From positions 1 to 64,000 of the forward strand of contig LSRY02000022.1 in NCBI GenBank assembly GCA_001643675.2: a stretch of 64,000 nt of DNA, in the 5' to 3' direction. The notes under the pieces are model-generated. The model was not told the DNA's origin. It saw only the letters and a program-made list of their open reading frames with translations, and made no database searches. This document shows positions 46,427 through 57,423 of the stretch, in pieces; position 1 is the first letter of the stretch, and every line of letters starts with the position of its first letter. The position numbers and the translations under genes were made by a program. Source of the stretch: Monocercomonoides exilis. Its lineage: Eukaryota; Preaxostyla; Oxymonadida; Polymastigidae.

Positions 46427-46984
46427 TCATAGTCCAGTTGCATTCTCTGATTTCATTTGCTCCGCCATCCGAAAACCAAATCTTCCTTGTAGCCTGGTTG
46501 TTCTCGCCTCCTGTAAAGCCTTCGCTATAAGTAGTAGCGCATCAGCTCCCCTTCGTGCACTTTCCCGATGAGGGTCTGAGTCCGCCAAGCTCAAAAGCTG
46601 AACCTTGAAGGCCTGATACAAACCCATTTCTATCCTATATCCCGCAGAATCCAACGCATCATTAAACCAATTGGCCGATTTTTGGCAGGGGGGAGGAGCT
46701 GGCTGCAATACTGGGCTAAGATCCTGAAGCGAATATTCTTGTTCAACACTTTCTATCGAAAATGCAGGAAGTTGAAGATCAAAAATGGATTTATTTGGTT
46801 CTTGACCGAAAATGCCATTAAAAACGTCAGCAGCCCTTTCAAGCAGGTCTGAGTCTGTTTCTTCTTCTATGCTTTTTTCTTCGGTTGCTCTCGCTGCTGT
46901 TTCCGTAAGACTTGATTGAGACGTTACCGACGCAGAAGAAGGAATTGGTGGAAGGAGCGCTTGGACTCCAAGCTGGCTTTTCAC
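46427..46984 (-). CDS. DIRS gag-like protein
   Basis: First gene of the element, starting MKSQLGVQALLPPIPSSASV. It is 185 residues with an acidic central part (EEKSIEEETDSDLLERAADV) and a helical C-terminus (ALLLIAKALQEARTTRLQGR). Position and composition fit the nucleocapsid-like ORF1 of DIRS elements. Whether 46984 is the true start is uncertain. Confidence 0.55.
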   Translation of the reverse strand: MKSQLGVQALLPPIPSSASVTSQSSLTETAARATEEKSIEEETDSDLLERAADVFNGIFGQEPNKSIFDLQLPAFSIESVEQEYSLQDLSPVLQPAPPPCQKSANWFNDALDSAGYRIEMGLYQAFKVQLLSLADSDPHRESARRGADALLLIAKALQEARTTRLQGRFGFRMAEQMKSENATGL

Positions 46985-47071
46985 CCCACCTGGCAGTGAG
47001 GCTGCTTAGGTTGCCGGTGTAAGTCCAGTTGTTTGCGGGAAAAAAGGTGATTGCATCATTGATCCGATAAT

Positions 47072-47168
47072 GGCGACTACCCATAGATCGTGGTTCTCAA
47101 TGAAAAGAGAAGGAATTGATAAAAGATTTTCTTGACAATAAAGGTGCTTATGCACTTTTATTGTCCGT
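47072..47168. repeat. DIRS right terminal inverted repeat
   Basis: Inverted partner of the left terminus; also complementary to the second half of the internal complementary region. The outer limit is approximate. Confidence 0.8.
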
Positions 47169-47362
47169 CAAAATGGACAAAACAAAATTCAATAAAACGT
47201 CTAATAATCTTTCAACCATCGCAATTATCAAAAGCCTTTCTCTCCTTCTTCCCTCTTCTCCATCAAACTCTTCCCAAGGCTTTTCTGAAAATTGTGAACA
47301 ATGAATGCTGAATGATAACAACAGTGAATAGTGTACATATACAAATACAAATAAATCTTCAC

Positions 47363-49017
47363 TCACATACATACATACATACAAACACAAATGCATTTCC
47401 TTTCACCATCACCAACAAAATAACAAACGTTAAATAATAGTGTTAAATTCAAACTGAAAAATGGTTGTTGAATGATTAATTGTGCAAAATCAATTGTGAA
47501 AGTGAAAATATCAATAAAAAAAAAAAGAATAATCCCCTTCTTTTCCTTTCTCCCTTTCTCCCTTTCTTCCCTTCTCTGACACCTACTCTCTAACACATGG
47601 TTGCTCATCTCCTGCTCCTTGTCTCTACCAACACCATCCGAGTTGTACTTCGATCTTCTCTTCTTTACAACCACCACCACCGCTGCAATCACAAACACAA
47701 TCGGCACCACAACTGCCACAACAATCACTCCTGTGTTTGTTTTTGGTTCGTCTTTCTTTTCTGGATCTGGTTCCTTCCTCTTCAGATATTTCTCATACAC
47801 ATCCTCTGGCTCAACATCGACATCTGCTGCTCCAACAACCCACCCTTAATTCCCTTCATCGTAGTTCTTTGCAAACTCATATGCATTATCCTGCTTGCTG
47901 AATGAGTCAAAATCTGGAGCCACAATGCACAACGACACTCCTGATGTTCCTTTCCCGCTGTTCGTTCCATCAATCTCCAGTTTGTTCTCTCCTGGAAGCT
48001 CAAGATTCCCACTCACATGCTCCATCTCAATATATGCCGCACCTGACTTCCCGTTTTCTGCCTTGCACTCCTTGAATGTGCACGCCTTTGTCCTTCCCAT
48101 CTTCACCTTCGAATTCTCCTCTCCCAGCGCTATCTCCACTCCTGCCGTCTTCCCACTCTTTGACTTCACCTCTTCCATCTTCAGCCCTTCAACAACAACA
48201 ATCGCCCTTTTTATCTCTTCTGTTCCATCATTCTTCTTATTCTCTTTCTCCTCTCCTTTTATTCCATTTTTGATGCTCATTGCTGCTCCCTCTTCCACTT
48301 CCACCTTCTTCACTTCCACATCCTCAATCACAACTTACTTTGCTCCTTCAATCAAAAATGGTGTTGCTGAAAATTTCACTTCGTTCTCCGAAGTGCATTC
48401 AACCTGATTCATTGTCAATGTTCCTAGACTCACTTTTACAAGATGGATTTCAATTTCTCCCTCTGTTGGTCATCAAAGCGACAGTTTGAAATTGAAAGTG
48501 ATGCTGATTCTGTACCAGGGTGAATAAGCGCTGATGGATCTGTGTTTGCTTTCAATCCTTCTGTTCCTTCACTTAATGTTATTGGGAAGTCAAACATCAA
48601 GTATCCAAATGAAATTTCTTTCTTGCATGTGAAAAGATCATTATTTGATTTTGCATCGCAACCGATCTTCACTTTTTCATTTGTTCCTGCTGCATTTGTA
48701 ATTCCTCCAATCATTACTCCTGCTGATTTATCAAATGCCATTGCTTCAGCTTTTAGAACATCAGTAACAGTTTCGTCTTTGATTTCTTTAATGGAAAACG
48801 CTTGATCGCTCGTTTCTGCAAGCAAATCATAAGCTCCTTTCAAACTTCCAATCGGTGATTCAAATGTCTTTCCACCTCCCCCAGTTGCCCCGCTTTTAAC
48901 AAACACAGTTGTGTCCGTATTCGCTGGATCAGCTGTTTGTGACAAAATAGTTAATGCAAAAAATATCACAGAAATAATTCCTTTCATTAAAATAGGCTTT
49001 TTCAGTCTTTCAAACAA
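47363..49017 (-). pseudogene. Secreted/surface adhesin-like protein with C-terminal membrane span, interrupted
   Basis: The start at 49017 or the internal Met (MKGIISVIFFALTILSQTA) gives a signal peptide. The ectodomain is Ser/Thr/Gly-rich and beta-strand-like (DTTVFVKSGATGGGGKTFES; SASLSISNCRFDD), of the kind that forms right-handed beta-helix repeats. After a one-base frame change at about 48460 it continues (VSLGTLTMNQVECTSENEV), crosses TAA 48335-48337 and TAA 47846-47848 in frame, and ends in EDVYEKYLKRKEPDPEKKDE. The membrane span is GVIVVAVVVPIVFVIAAVVV, followed by a KKRRSK stop-transfer motif. Such proteins are numerous in oxymonads in my memory. Likely a cell-surface contact protein. 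Confidence 0.55.
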
Positions 49018-49522
49018 AAAAATGATCGTTTCTCATATTCAATGTATTGTTAATAGAACACATAAAGGTTACACCTAATTTATGGAATCTATATGAATGC
49101 AATTTCTGACTGCAAATACTCGAAGTGTACCAATACAGTTGCTGTTGGAGCAAAGAAAAACGCGGAATAATTGCGTTCCATAATAAAATTTCACAAGAAA
49201 TGTTTTATCATCTGTGGGACTGATACTGCATGTGTGCAAGTTAATTTCTATCAAACGCGTAAACGGAGTATATTTTCTTGAGGATGGGAAGAGGGAGATT
49301 TTTTTGAGGAATGCGATGCTCACGATGGAAAGATGAAAAATAGATATTATCGTGCCATCTTTTTTGATGGATTATTTTGTGGAATGTTTTGTGATGTGGC
49401 TGCTTGCCTGGGCAAATGGTACTTATAAGCCACCTCACAAATCTTTACAAAACAAAGAAATGATTTAAGTTATCAAATTGTTTTTTAATGTTAAGAAGTA
49501 TGATATGTGGAAAAATCTGTAT

Positions 49523-50560
49523 TTATTTATCAGCCTCCCATTCAGATGCATCAGTTCCATCCCCAGCCCCATCTGACGATGTATCTGTTTCAAGTTCATA
49601 ATCGGATTCTGAAGATTCTTCTTCGCGTAGCATTTCAGCTCCAGCCTCTTCTTCCTCTTCTTCTGGACCAAAAGCTTCATCCTCAAGAGCTTTGTATTCT
49701 TCATCAGTGTATTTCACAACATTCGACACACACATGGAAAAATCAACTTTTCGATTTCTGAAAAACAAAAATGAATAGATAAATACTTGCATTCGATTTT
49801 GTCTCACTCCATGTGAAGGAAGGAATTTTCGAAGTGCAGCCCACAACGCTTCGATATGATTTGTGCAAGCGCCTGTGATTGGATCTGAATAAGTGCAAAA
49901 TAACATTTCATGAAAAAAACACAATATAAAAAGAAAAAAAAACCAACAAAATGCTCGGAATGATTGACGGTCTTGTGTGTGAATCCATTCTCACTCAAAG
50001 AAGAATATGCTTTCCATTGATCATAGTGAATTTCTGTTCCGGAACGAATATATTTTTTTATTAACGGAATTAATACTGAAGCAGATCGATTAACAATTGG
50101 ATAAACAAATGCTTTTCCTCCACGTTCCTGAACACCGAAAATCCATATCTGCTTCTTCGCATGGTCTAACAAAAAAGAAAAATTTAAGATCATGTTTCAA
50201 TAGATAATGAATCAAAACCTCTCCTATATTATCGCCTTCTCCAAACAGCTTCATCGATTTCCACAATGCGTCCAAGACCTCCTATGGGAGTTTGTATTCC
50301 TCCTATCATCTGAGCGCATGTTCTACCGCAAACGCAATAATAATAAGATGCGCTATGTCTTTCGCATGAAGTTAGAGGTGATGATTGTTTAATATTGAGA
50401 TGATGGTAAAAGATGAAAGGATCAGAATAAGATTAGAAATTGAAATTCTGTCCCATAAGAGACTTCTTTACGGCATTTGCGGTATCTGAAGAACCATTTT
50501 CCTTCATTTGCTCCAATAAAAATTATTAATGAACGACAAGTTGTTATTGTGCATCTTCTT
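49523..50560 (-). pseudogene. ISXO2-like (IS1595-type) DDE transposase gene with introns
   Basis: Exons on the minus strand: an N-terminal part with KWFFRYRKCRKEVSYGTEF (about 50495-50435); GRIVEIDEA with the first catalytic Asp-Glu (about 50270); KKQIWIFGVQERGGKAFVYP and DRSA-like NRSASVLIPLIKKYI, then GTEIHYDQWKAYSSL with the second Asp; and after an intron at about 49960-49890 (GTTTTTTTTC...TTATTCAG) DPITGACTNHIEALWAALRK with the catalytic Asn/Glu region. The tail is acidic (PEEEEEEAGAEMLREEESSE). The order matches ISXO2-like transposases of eukaryotes. A frame change near 50255, just after the IDE motif, breaks it. It moves DNA by cut-and-paste when intact. Confidence 0.75.
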
Positions 50561-50564
50561 GCAG

Positions 50565-51005
50565 TGTTTATCACATTGTCGTGAAGCCGTTGCATGGTTT
50601 CTCCATTATCGTAATATATTTTTCAACAAATTCAGTTTTTCTTCCATTGCATAATTCAATTTTTAACGTTCAACAATGTTTTTGGTATAATATTTATACT
50701 CATCAATATCAAAACCGACAATAATGTGTACAAATATTTTATGTTTTTTATGGATTGATCATATTTTTTTTCAAGAAAATCTGATTTTTCCGCTTATTAA
50801 CGATTGATATATCTTTTCAAATGTGGCTTAAACATATAAAATAAACTTTATCTTAAATTTAGCAAGGTGGCATATAAGTTCCATATGCCCTTGCCTGTAC
50901 CAGTGGAGCTTGAGGGATGAGTTATTTCGTTCTCTGGAGCTTTCAGAAAGTGTGTTTTGAGTTGTTTGGGTTTGACATATTTTTTTTGGATTATTTTGTT
51001 TTTCA
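50565..51005. other. AT-rich spacer
   Basis: No gene supported; probably contains an end of the ISXO2-like element and the 5' side of the next decayed gene. Confidence 0.4.
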
Positions 51006-52108
51006 GAGGACGTTATTGAAGTTTATTTTTTTGCTTATGAGGCCATTTTTGAGAGTGACGAAGCCCGGAGCAGAAGATATCTGGAAATAGCAGATGGAAT
51101 GGAAGAGAAGGGATTGAAGCGATTATTCAAAATTGTTTCTAGTTTTTATGAGGTTGCTGCTGAAAGAAAATGCAATTCATTGGAAAAGGATCCTTTTGTA
51201 GCCCTGCTGCAGGAACATTTTTTGCTGAGATGTTGATAGAAATTATGTTGCTGGGGTTAGAATTGAGACAAGTTTGGGAAGAAGATTGGCTTGAAAAAGT
51301 GTTTAAAAAGAAAGAGGAAAGGCTGAAAAGACCCTTTGTTTGTTGGTTGAACGATGCGAATGCTATGTGTCATCAGATGCAAATTCGCACGTTCCATCAG
51401 CAGAAGAACTGTTATTTTGAGTGTTTTGATATTTGAGAATTGCTTGGAAGAAAGAGGGGAATGAGGAAACTCAAAATGAAATCGAAATGCCTTTTCTGCG
51501 CTTGAGTGAAACAGGAGTCACAGTATGAACTTATTTCTTTTTTGAATTATTATTCGGATTTGTTGAATATTTATTTATGTTCATCAGGATTAAGTCAAAA
51601 GAAGTTGGCATATAAGATGTTGCAGAAACCATAAAAAGCCTTCAAGAGCATCTGCATTTGGCACAGCTTGACTGACAGTTGAACACAAGAGAGTTGGAAG
51701 GGCAATCGACATGAGTGGAGTGGAAAGGGGGAAAAGGCGGAATGAATATCATTATTATTTAAAGCTTGTAGAATGCTTGGAGCTTCTTTTTCAATTGACA
51801 GTTTTGATGAAGTTGAATTCAGGTTGTTTGCTGAATGGATGGCTCGAGGGTTATTGAATGTTGTGGAGTTACTTGGGGATGTCAGATTGCATCACTCGTT
51901 TTGCAGAAAGCCAACCATTGTTGTAAAATGCCATTCGAATTGCTGCTTTTCTGGGTTTCTGTTCTTTTCTAAGTTCCAAATAGATTGAAAGAATGCTCAT
52001 TATGTTTTGTTGGCAGAACTTGTGGTAGGTTTTGGATTGAGAGAATTTTGTGTTGAAGAAATTGGGCACGATGAATGCACAGCAATTGTTTGAGATATTT
52101 GGAAGCAT
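51006..52108 (+). pseudogene. Unrecognised decayed helical-protein gene
   Basis: The plus strand encodes EDVIEVYFFAYEAIFESDEA, SRRYLEIADGMEEKGLKRLF and AAERKCNSLEKDPFVALLQE. After a one-base loss in a T6 run at about 51220 it continues with MLIEIMLLGLELRQVWEEDW and PFVCWLNDANAMCHQM. More fragments follow (FDEVEFRLFAEWMARGLLNV near 51800). Many stops separate them. Not recognised; an alpha-helical repeat protein is a guess. Confidence 0.35.
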
Positions 52109-53000
52109 GATTTGCTGATTGGAAATATGATGATTTTTTGTTTCTTTTTTATTATTTTCACGTTTCGTTCATTTAATAAAAATGCAAGAAATGGAATACG
52201 ATTGAAAATGGATTATTTTTTTCACTGATCGCAGTGAATGAATTATTTTTGGCATGAAATAATAGAAATTTTTTTTTCTTTTTTTTTCTTTTTTCTTTTT
52301 TTTTTCTTTTTCTTTTTTTTTTTTTTGCAACTGGAATAAACTGTTCTTTAATAATAATATATTTTGAATTAAGCTCTTTCCAAAATTTTGGAATTTATTA
52401 AATAAAAACAAAAATATGGCTTATCATTTTTGAAATCACACTTTCGTTAGAGTTTTTATCAAAATTTTCATCTCGATGGGATTTTTGAAAAAAATTTGTT
52501 TCTGCAATAATAACATCATGAACAACGTGTGTAAACAGTTAAAGTTCTTTTTTGACAAAATCCCATTGAGATTAAAATATTGATCAAAATTCGAAAGAAA
52601 GGATGATTTCAAATATAATAAGTCATATAATATTTTAATCACTTTCCGATGCTCACCCAAAAACCAATTTATCACAAAAAAAGATTTTTTTTTGAATAAA
52701 TACTCAAATTTTTTAATTTTGAATAAAAACTTTACCTATTTTGAATCAGAAGTTTACCAAATACGAATAACAAATGGTGAAATTCGTTAAGCAAAAAATA
52801 TTGTCACAAATAAGATGAATTTTTGTAAAAGTGGTTGATATTAAAATAATGTGAGGTTTGTAATTATTATTTTTTTGATTTTCAAAAGTGAATTCTTTAT
52901 TATTCAATCAATAAGAAGAAATGAGAATAACTTTTAATGTTGATCAACATTGATCAAATGTTTAATTTGATAAATCAATCAGTTTCATCTAACAGGAGCC
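52109..53000. other. AT-rich spacer upstream of the transporter gene
   Basis: Contains a T/C homopolymer-like tract (52268..52326) and no gene. The promoter of the choline-transporter-like gene should lie near its end. Confidence 0.5.
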
Positions 53001-55798
53001 ATGTTTGCTGTGACTACCATTTTTAAAGGTATTGAATGTTATATTTGAAATTGTTATTGTTAATTTAATGATATTTTTTGAACATAGAGTTTGGAGAAAA
53101 AGAAAATTCTTTGGTTGAAACAGATGGAAAAGTTGACATTCCTGCAAATCACAAAAAATGCAATGACATATATTGCTTAATTGCTTTCGGAGTTGTTGTA
53201 TTACTTTGGATTATTCTATTTATATATTCATGTGCAGCTTCAAAGATGTACGTGTTTCTGAAGCCAGAGGCATCGGAGTTTGTAAATTTTGTTTTTTTGA
53301 ACAATTTCACAGATTTAATGTCACACAACAATCCATTTAGGGGAGTTTATTGTGGAGTGAAGACAAATGTCAGCGATCAACGGAAAAATAAGTACTTATT
53401 AATAACTTACACTGAAAAGTGGTGTGTGAAGTCGTGCCCTTCAGGTGATCATCGATGCGTATGCAAGGGCGAAAGTCCAAACTCTATGAGTTCGAGTGAA
53501 TGTCAATCGAATGGATGCGCTTTCTTTTCAGACGGTTATTCTTCTTTAAATAATGTGTGTGTTATGAAAGAATCAAGTGATACAGTTACAGAATTCACGA
53601 GCAGTTTTGTGGGTAGTTTTATAAGTGGCATATGGACGGTCGTTGTTGTAGCATTTATTGCAATTGCTCTTTGCGCAATTTGGATTGCTTTCATGGCTTG
53701 TTGTGCGCGAGGAATTGTTTGGTGCTGCCTGATCGGATCAGTTGTTGCTATCGGATTAGTGGGTCTTGCAATCGCAATTGTTGGCATTGTGTTTATGGCT
53801 GGGGGAATGAATTCTGAGAATGATAGTTCCAACAACAACAAAACTAAGTCTGTTGAAGGTATTTCAGGATCTTCCCAAATTCTTCCATCAGTTATATACA
53901 AAAGCAACGGAGCCAGCCTATTATCTCTTCCTTCGGTACGTGTGTACTCAATTCCTCGGAGAACAAACGACACAAAACCCGAACATGAAGTAGCACAACA
54001 CGTCAATTCTCCATATTATGATCCTTATTATGATCCTTATTATGATCCGTATTATAATCCGTACTACAACAACAACACGAACAAAAATTCCCCCTCAAAA
54101 GGAAAAAATCAAGGAACTTCAATTGGAACTGTAATAGGAGGTGCGCTGCTGGGGGTGGGCGCTGTACTTTTGCTCATCTGCAGCTGTTGCGGATGCTGCT
54201 TGTACTGTTCCAGCGAGCGAATCGAACTTGCTGCGCAACTTGCAGCGGAGACGTCAAGTGCAATTCGCAAAAATCCATTGCTTCCGCTCATAACAACGGT
54301 CATCTCAATACTGCGTTTTGGCTTGCTGTTTCTCGTCGTTCTGGGCATTGTGTGCCTTGTTACGAGCTATCCAACATACAAAGTGGGATATCTGACACTT
54401 TTAAGAGTTCCCGGCTACTCAGCTATCTTTTACATCTATGCGGTTATATCGTTTGTGTGGATGACATCGTTTCTGACTGGAATTAACGAGATGACGATTG
54501 GTGGAACAGTCGCGACGTGGTATTTCACGAGGGAGAAAAGCAACGTTTCGTTTGTGGAGACGTTCAAAGCGTTCTGGCGCACAATCCGCTACGGCAGCGG
54601 CAGCGTCGCTTTCGGCTCTGGGATGATTGTGCTGTGCACGATCCTGAAGATGTTGCAGGAGCAGGCAGCCAGCATATGCAGACAAGGCGGGTCACCTCTG
54701 ATAATAATATGCTGTTTAATTGACTGCATTCTCAGCTGCATTATGCAATTCTTGGAATACATCAACTCGCAGACGTACGTTATCATCTCAATTAAGGGAA
54801 CTCCTTTCTATGAGACGGGTAAGCAATCGATTTTACTTATGATCCGAAATGTGTTCAGATCTGCTGTGCTCAATACTGTAATTCCGATGGTGTTAGGCAT
54901 AGCAGAGTTCTTTATCGATATTTTATGTCTGTTCTTCTTGTTCCTTATGGCGAGGCCGATGTGGTTTGGGCTAATGAGTAAGGAATATGCTGAGATTACA
55001 GGGGAGAACTTGCAGTTGGGATGGATTTTGGATGTCGTTATTGGATTTTTTGTGACGGTGTTTGTGGTGGACACGATATTTGACACATACACGTTTGCAG
55101 TGCTTTCGATGTTTATCTGCTTCCTTCTGGATGAAGAGATGGCAATAACAACCCCGACTTGGGGGAAGTTTGCGAGTCCAAATCTGCTGAAGCACATGAA
55201 CGAAGCAGCGAGAAGGGGATATCAAGAGGCTCTGGAATATAAGCAGAACGATAAAGAATTTGATATTAGCTATTGGAGCATCCCCGAAGGTTGCGAGAAC
55301 ATGACTGTACCGGCTCCTCCGAACCAGCTTCCAAGCCAGGCTCAGACCATGCAGCCATACAACCAAGTGATGGCTGTGAATCCACAAACGGGGCAACCAA
55401 CTCAGATAGTACAAACAGTGCAAACAACACAGCCACAGTATGCTCAGCAGGCTTATACTCAACCAGGTTATCCACCCCAACAGGGATATGTCCAACCAGG
55501 ATACCCGCAGCAACAGGGATATGCACAACAACCACAGGGATATGCACAGCCGGGTTATCCACCACAACAGGGATATGTTCAACAAGGATATGTACAGCCA
55601 GGATATGTTCAACCAGGATATGCACAGCCAGGGCCACAAGTGCAGCCAATGCAGCCGGTACAGACAGGTTATCCGCAACAAATGCAGTCGTATGGGCAGA
55701 TGCCGCCACAGCAGGCGAATACGATGATGTCATCACAGCAGATTCAAGCAGCACAGCAGCAGAATGTGGTGAGTGGTTACGATAATTCATCGGCATAA
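53001..55798 (+). CDS. Choline transporter-like (CTL/SLC44) membrane protein
   Basis: Exon 1 is 53001..53028 (MFAVTTIFK), followed by a 59-nt intron ending ACATAG at 53087. Exon 2 is open to TAA at 55798, about 912 residues in all. The first span is near residues 37-58 ([19 protein letters not shown]). A Cys-rich extracellular loop follows ([12 protein letters not shown]), then two spans, a repeat-rich loop (Tyr-Asp-Pro-Tyr units, 54014-54060), and a cluster of spans to about residue 690. The signature region [30 protein letters not shown] and [11 protein letters not shown] fits the SLC44 domain. The C-terminus is a long Gln/Pro/Gly/Tyr-rich tail built of [10 protein letters not shown]-type units. 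No interruptions, so probably functional. Likely imports choline or a related solute. Confidence 0.88.
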
Positions 55799-57423
55799 TA
55801 ATAATAATAATTATTATTAATAAAGCAGACCTGTTCAAAAGAATAGGTAATGATGATTCTCTTGAAAGGATGTTACATGGAAATTACACTATTTTTTCAT
55901 TTTTGAAACATTTTGACTTATGTTTCAATGTTTCATTGGTCCGTTTTGGAGACTTCTTGTATGATGTTGAATTCTTCGATTTTCGAAGTATAAAAATGAA
56001 AAAAAAAAATATGTACATATTTGGCAAAAATAATAAAATATTTTAAATATTTTTTCTGTATTTTGCCTGATATTTATTTCTTGAATTTTTTTTTATTTTT
56101 ATTTTTCCCAATAAATTTTGTAACTTTTATTAAAGTTACAATGAAATGAATCTTTTTTTCATTTTTTTTCGCTTCCTTAAATTGTAATGCTATTGTTGTT
56201 TTCATGTTTCAAATGCGTCTTTTTCAAGTTATTGTCAAATTGTGCATTCTCAATTGTTAAGCATTTTTTTGAAGAATACACACATTTTTTTTTAAATTAT
56301 TCTTTATTCTTTAATTTTTTAAAAATCTTTTTTTTTTTCAAATTTCATTTTTTTTCAAAATTGTTGCTGTTTTCAATGATGCTTTTAAACAGCCGATTTT
56401 GTTTGATGACTCGTAAGCTTACTCTTTTTGTGAGTCAACGAGAGGAAAGATTTGATGATACTTTGTTGCTTTTCATAGGAATTGTATTTTTCTCTCTTCT
56501 CTCTCTCTCTCTCTCTCTCTCTTTGTCTTTTTTTTTCTCAATTCTCTTTCTTTTCTTTCTTTTCAACTTTATCTCTTTGATTTGAATTTTATTTTCTTTC
56601 AATTTCTTTCAATTTCTATCTTCTTCTTTCCCTCTTTCACATTTTATATCTTCAGTCTTTTTTTTTTAAAGACTTATGAAACGTTTTATTAAAACAATCA
56701 GTTTTTAATTTTCTTTGGTCGAAACAATTTTGCTTCGGTCAAAGGTCGAATTGAACGTATTGCATTACTTGCATTACGCTCTTTTCATTCTTTTTAAGCT
56801 ATTTTTATTTTTTTTTATATGTTTTATTTAAAGGAAGAAAAAACATTTTTTTTTTTTTTGCTCCTTTTTGCGAAATATCGTTTCTTTTAAAATGAAATAT
56901 GCAGAACACTTTTTGAATGAGATTCAATTGCTATCTTTTATTTTTCTTTCATTCTCTTTTTCTTCAAAATAAAAAATGAAAGTGTTTTCATAAAATAAAA
57001 ACAGAAAAGATTTTGCGATTTGAAAGAGAATGATGTTGTGAGAAAAGTTGAAGTTGTTGTGATGCATCACAAGTTAACGAGCTGAATGCTGTTAAAAACA
57101 GATTTGAATTTCCACATCAAATGTGATACCATGAAATTATGATTCAATTTACACATTGATAAATCTTTGAAAAACATCACATTTCCGAAAAAAAAATGAG
57201 TATTACTCTTTGAATTTTATTTCATTTCATAAAACTGGGGATAATCTTCATGTTAAAGCCAAATGTCATTTGTTAAGCATGCTTCGTCGCAAATTGATCA
57301 AAAATATCAACTCAAAAATATATTTATGCATCTTTTTTGCAAAAATACAAAAAGAATAAAAATACAAAAAAGATGTTTGTAAACAGACATGAATCGATCT
57401 TTAATCTTTGCCTAACATTCAAT
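55799..57423. other. AT-rich intergenic region
   Basis: Separates the 3' ends of the converging transporter and Hsp70 genes. Holds a (CT)n microsatellite (56498-56522) and homopolymer T runs; no gene supported. Confidence 0.6.

Larger units (their letters stand above)
42486..47168 (-). mobile_element. DIRS-type tyrosine-recombinase retrotransposon
   Basis: The ends are inverted: the left end (42486..42566) read on the minus strand and the right end (47072..47168) share GGCGACTACCCATAGATCGT and continue together for about 50 bp through GAGAAGGAATTGAT. Between YR gene and left end lies an internal complementary region (42781..42880). Its first half is complementary to the left terminus and its second half to the right terminus, the layout used by DIRS elements to close a circular DNA intermediate. 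Gene order on the minus strand is gag-like, RT, RNase H, a distal RH-associated domain, then tyrosine recombinase. There are no LTRs and no DDE integrase. The copy is structurally full-length, with a few stops and a frameshift. Confidence 0.9.

Noticed and set aside
47360-47400. CRISPR-like or tandem regulatory repeat (CATA)n
   Set aside because: A short tetranucleotide microsatellite; no spacers, and the genome is eukaryotic.
49523-50560. Bacterial contamination suggested by the ISXO2-like transposase
   Set aside because: It has spliceosomal introns that restore the conserved motif and is embedded among eukaryotic genes.
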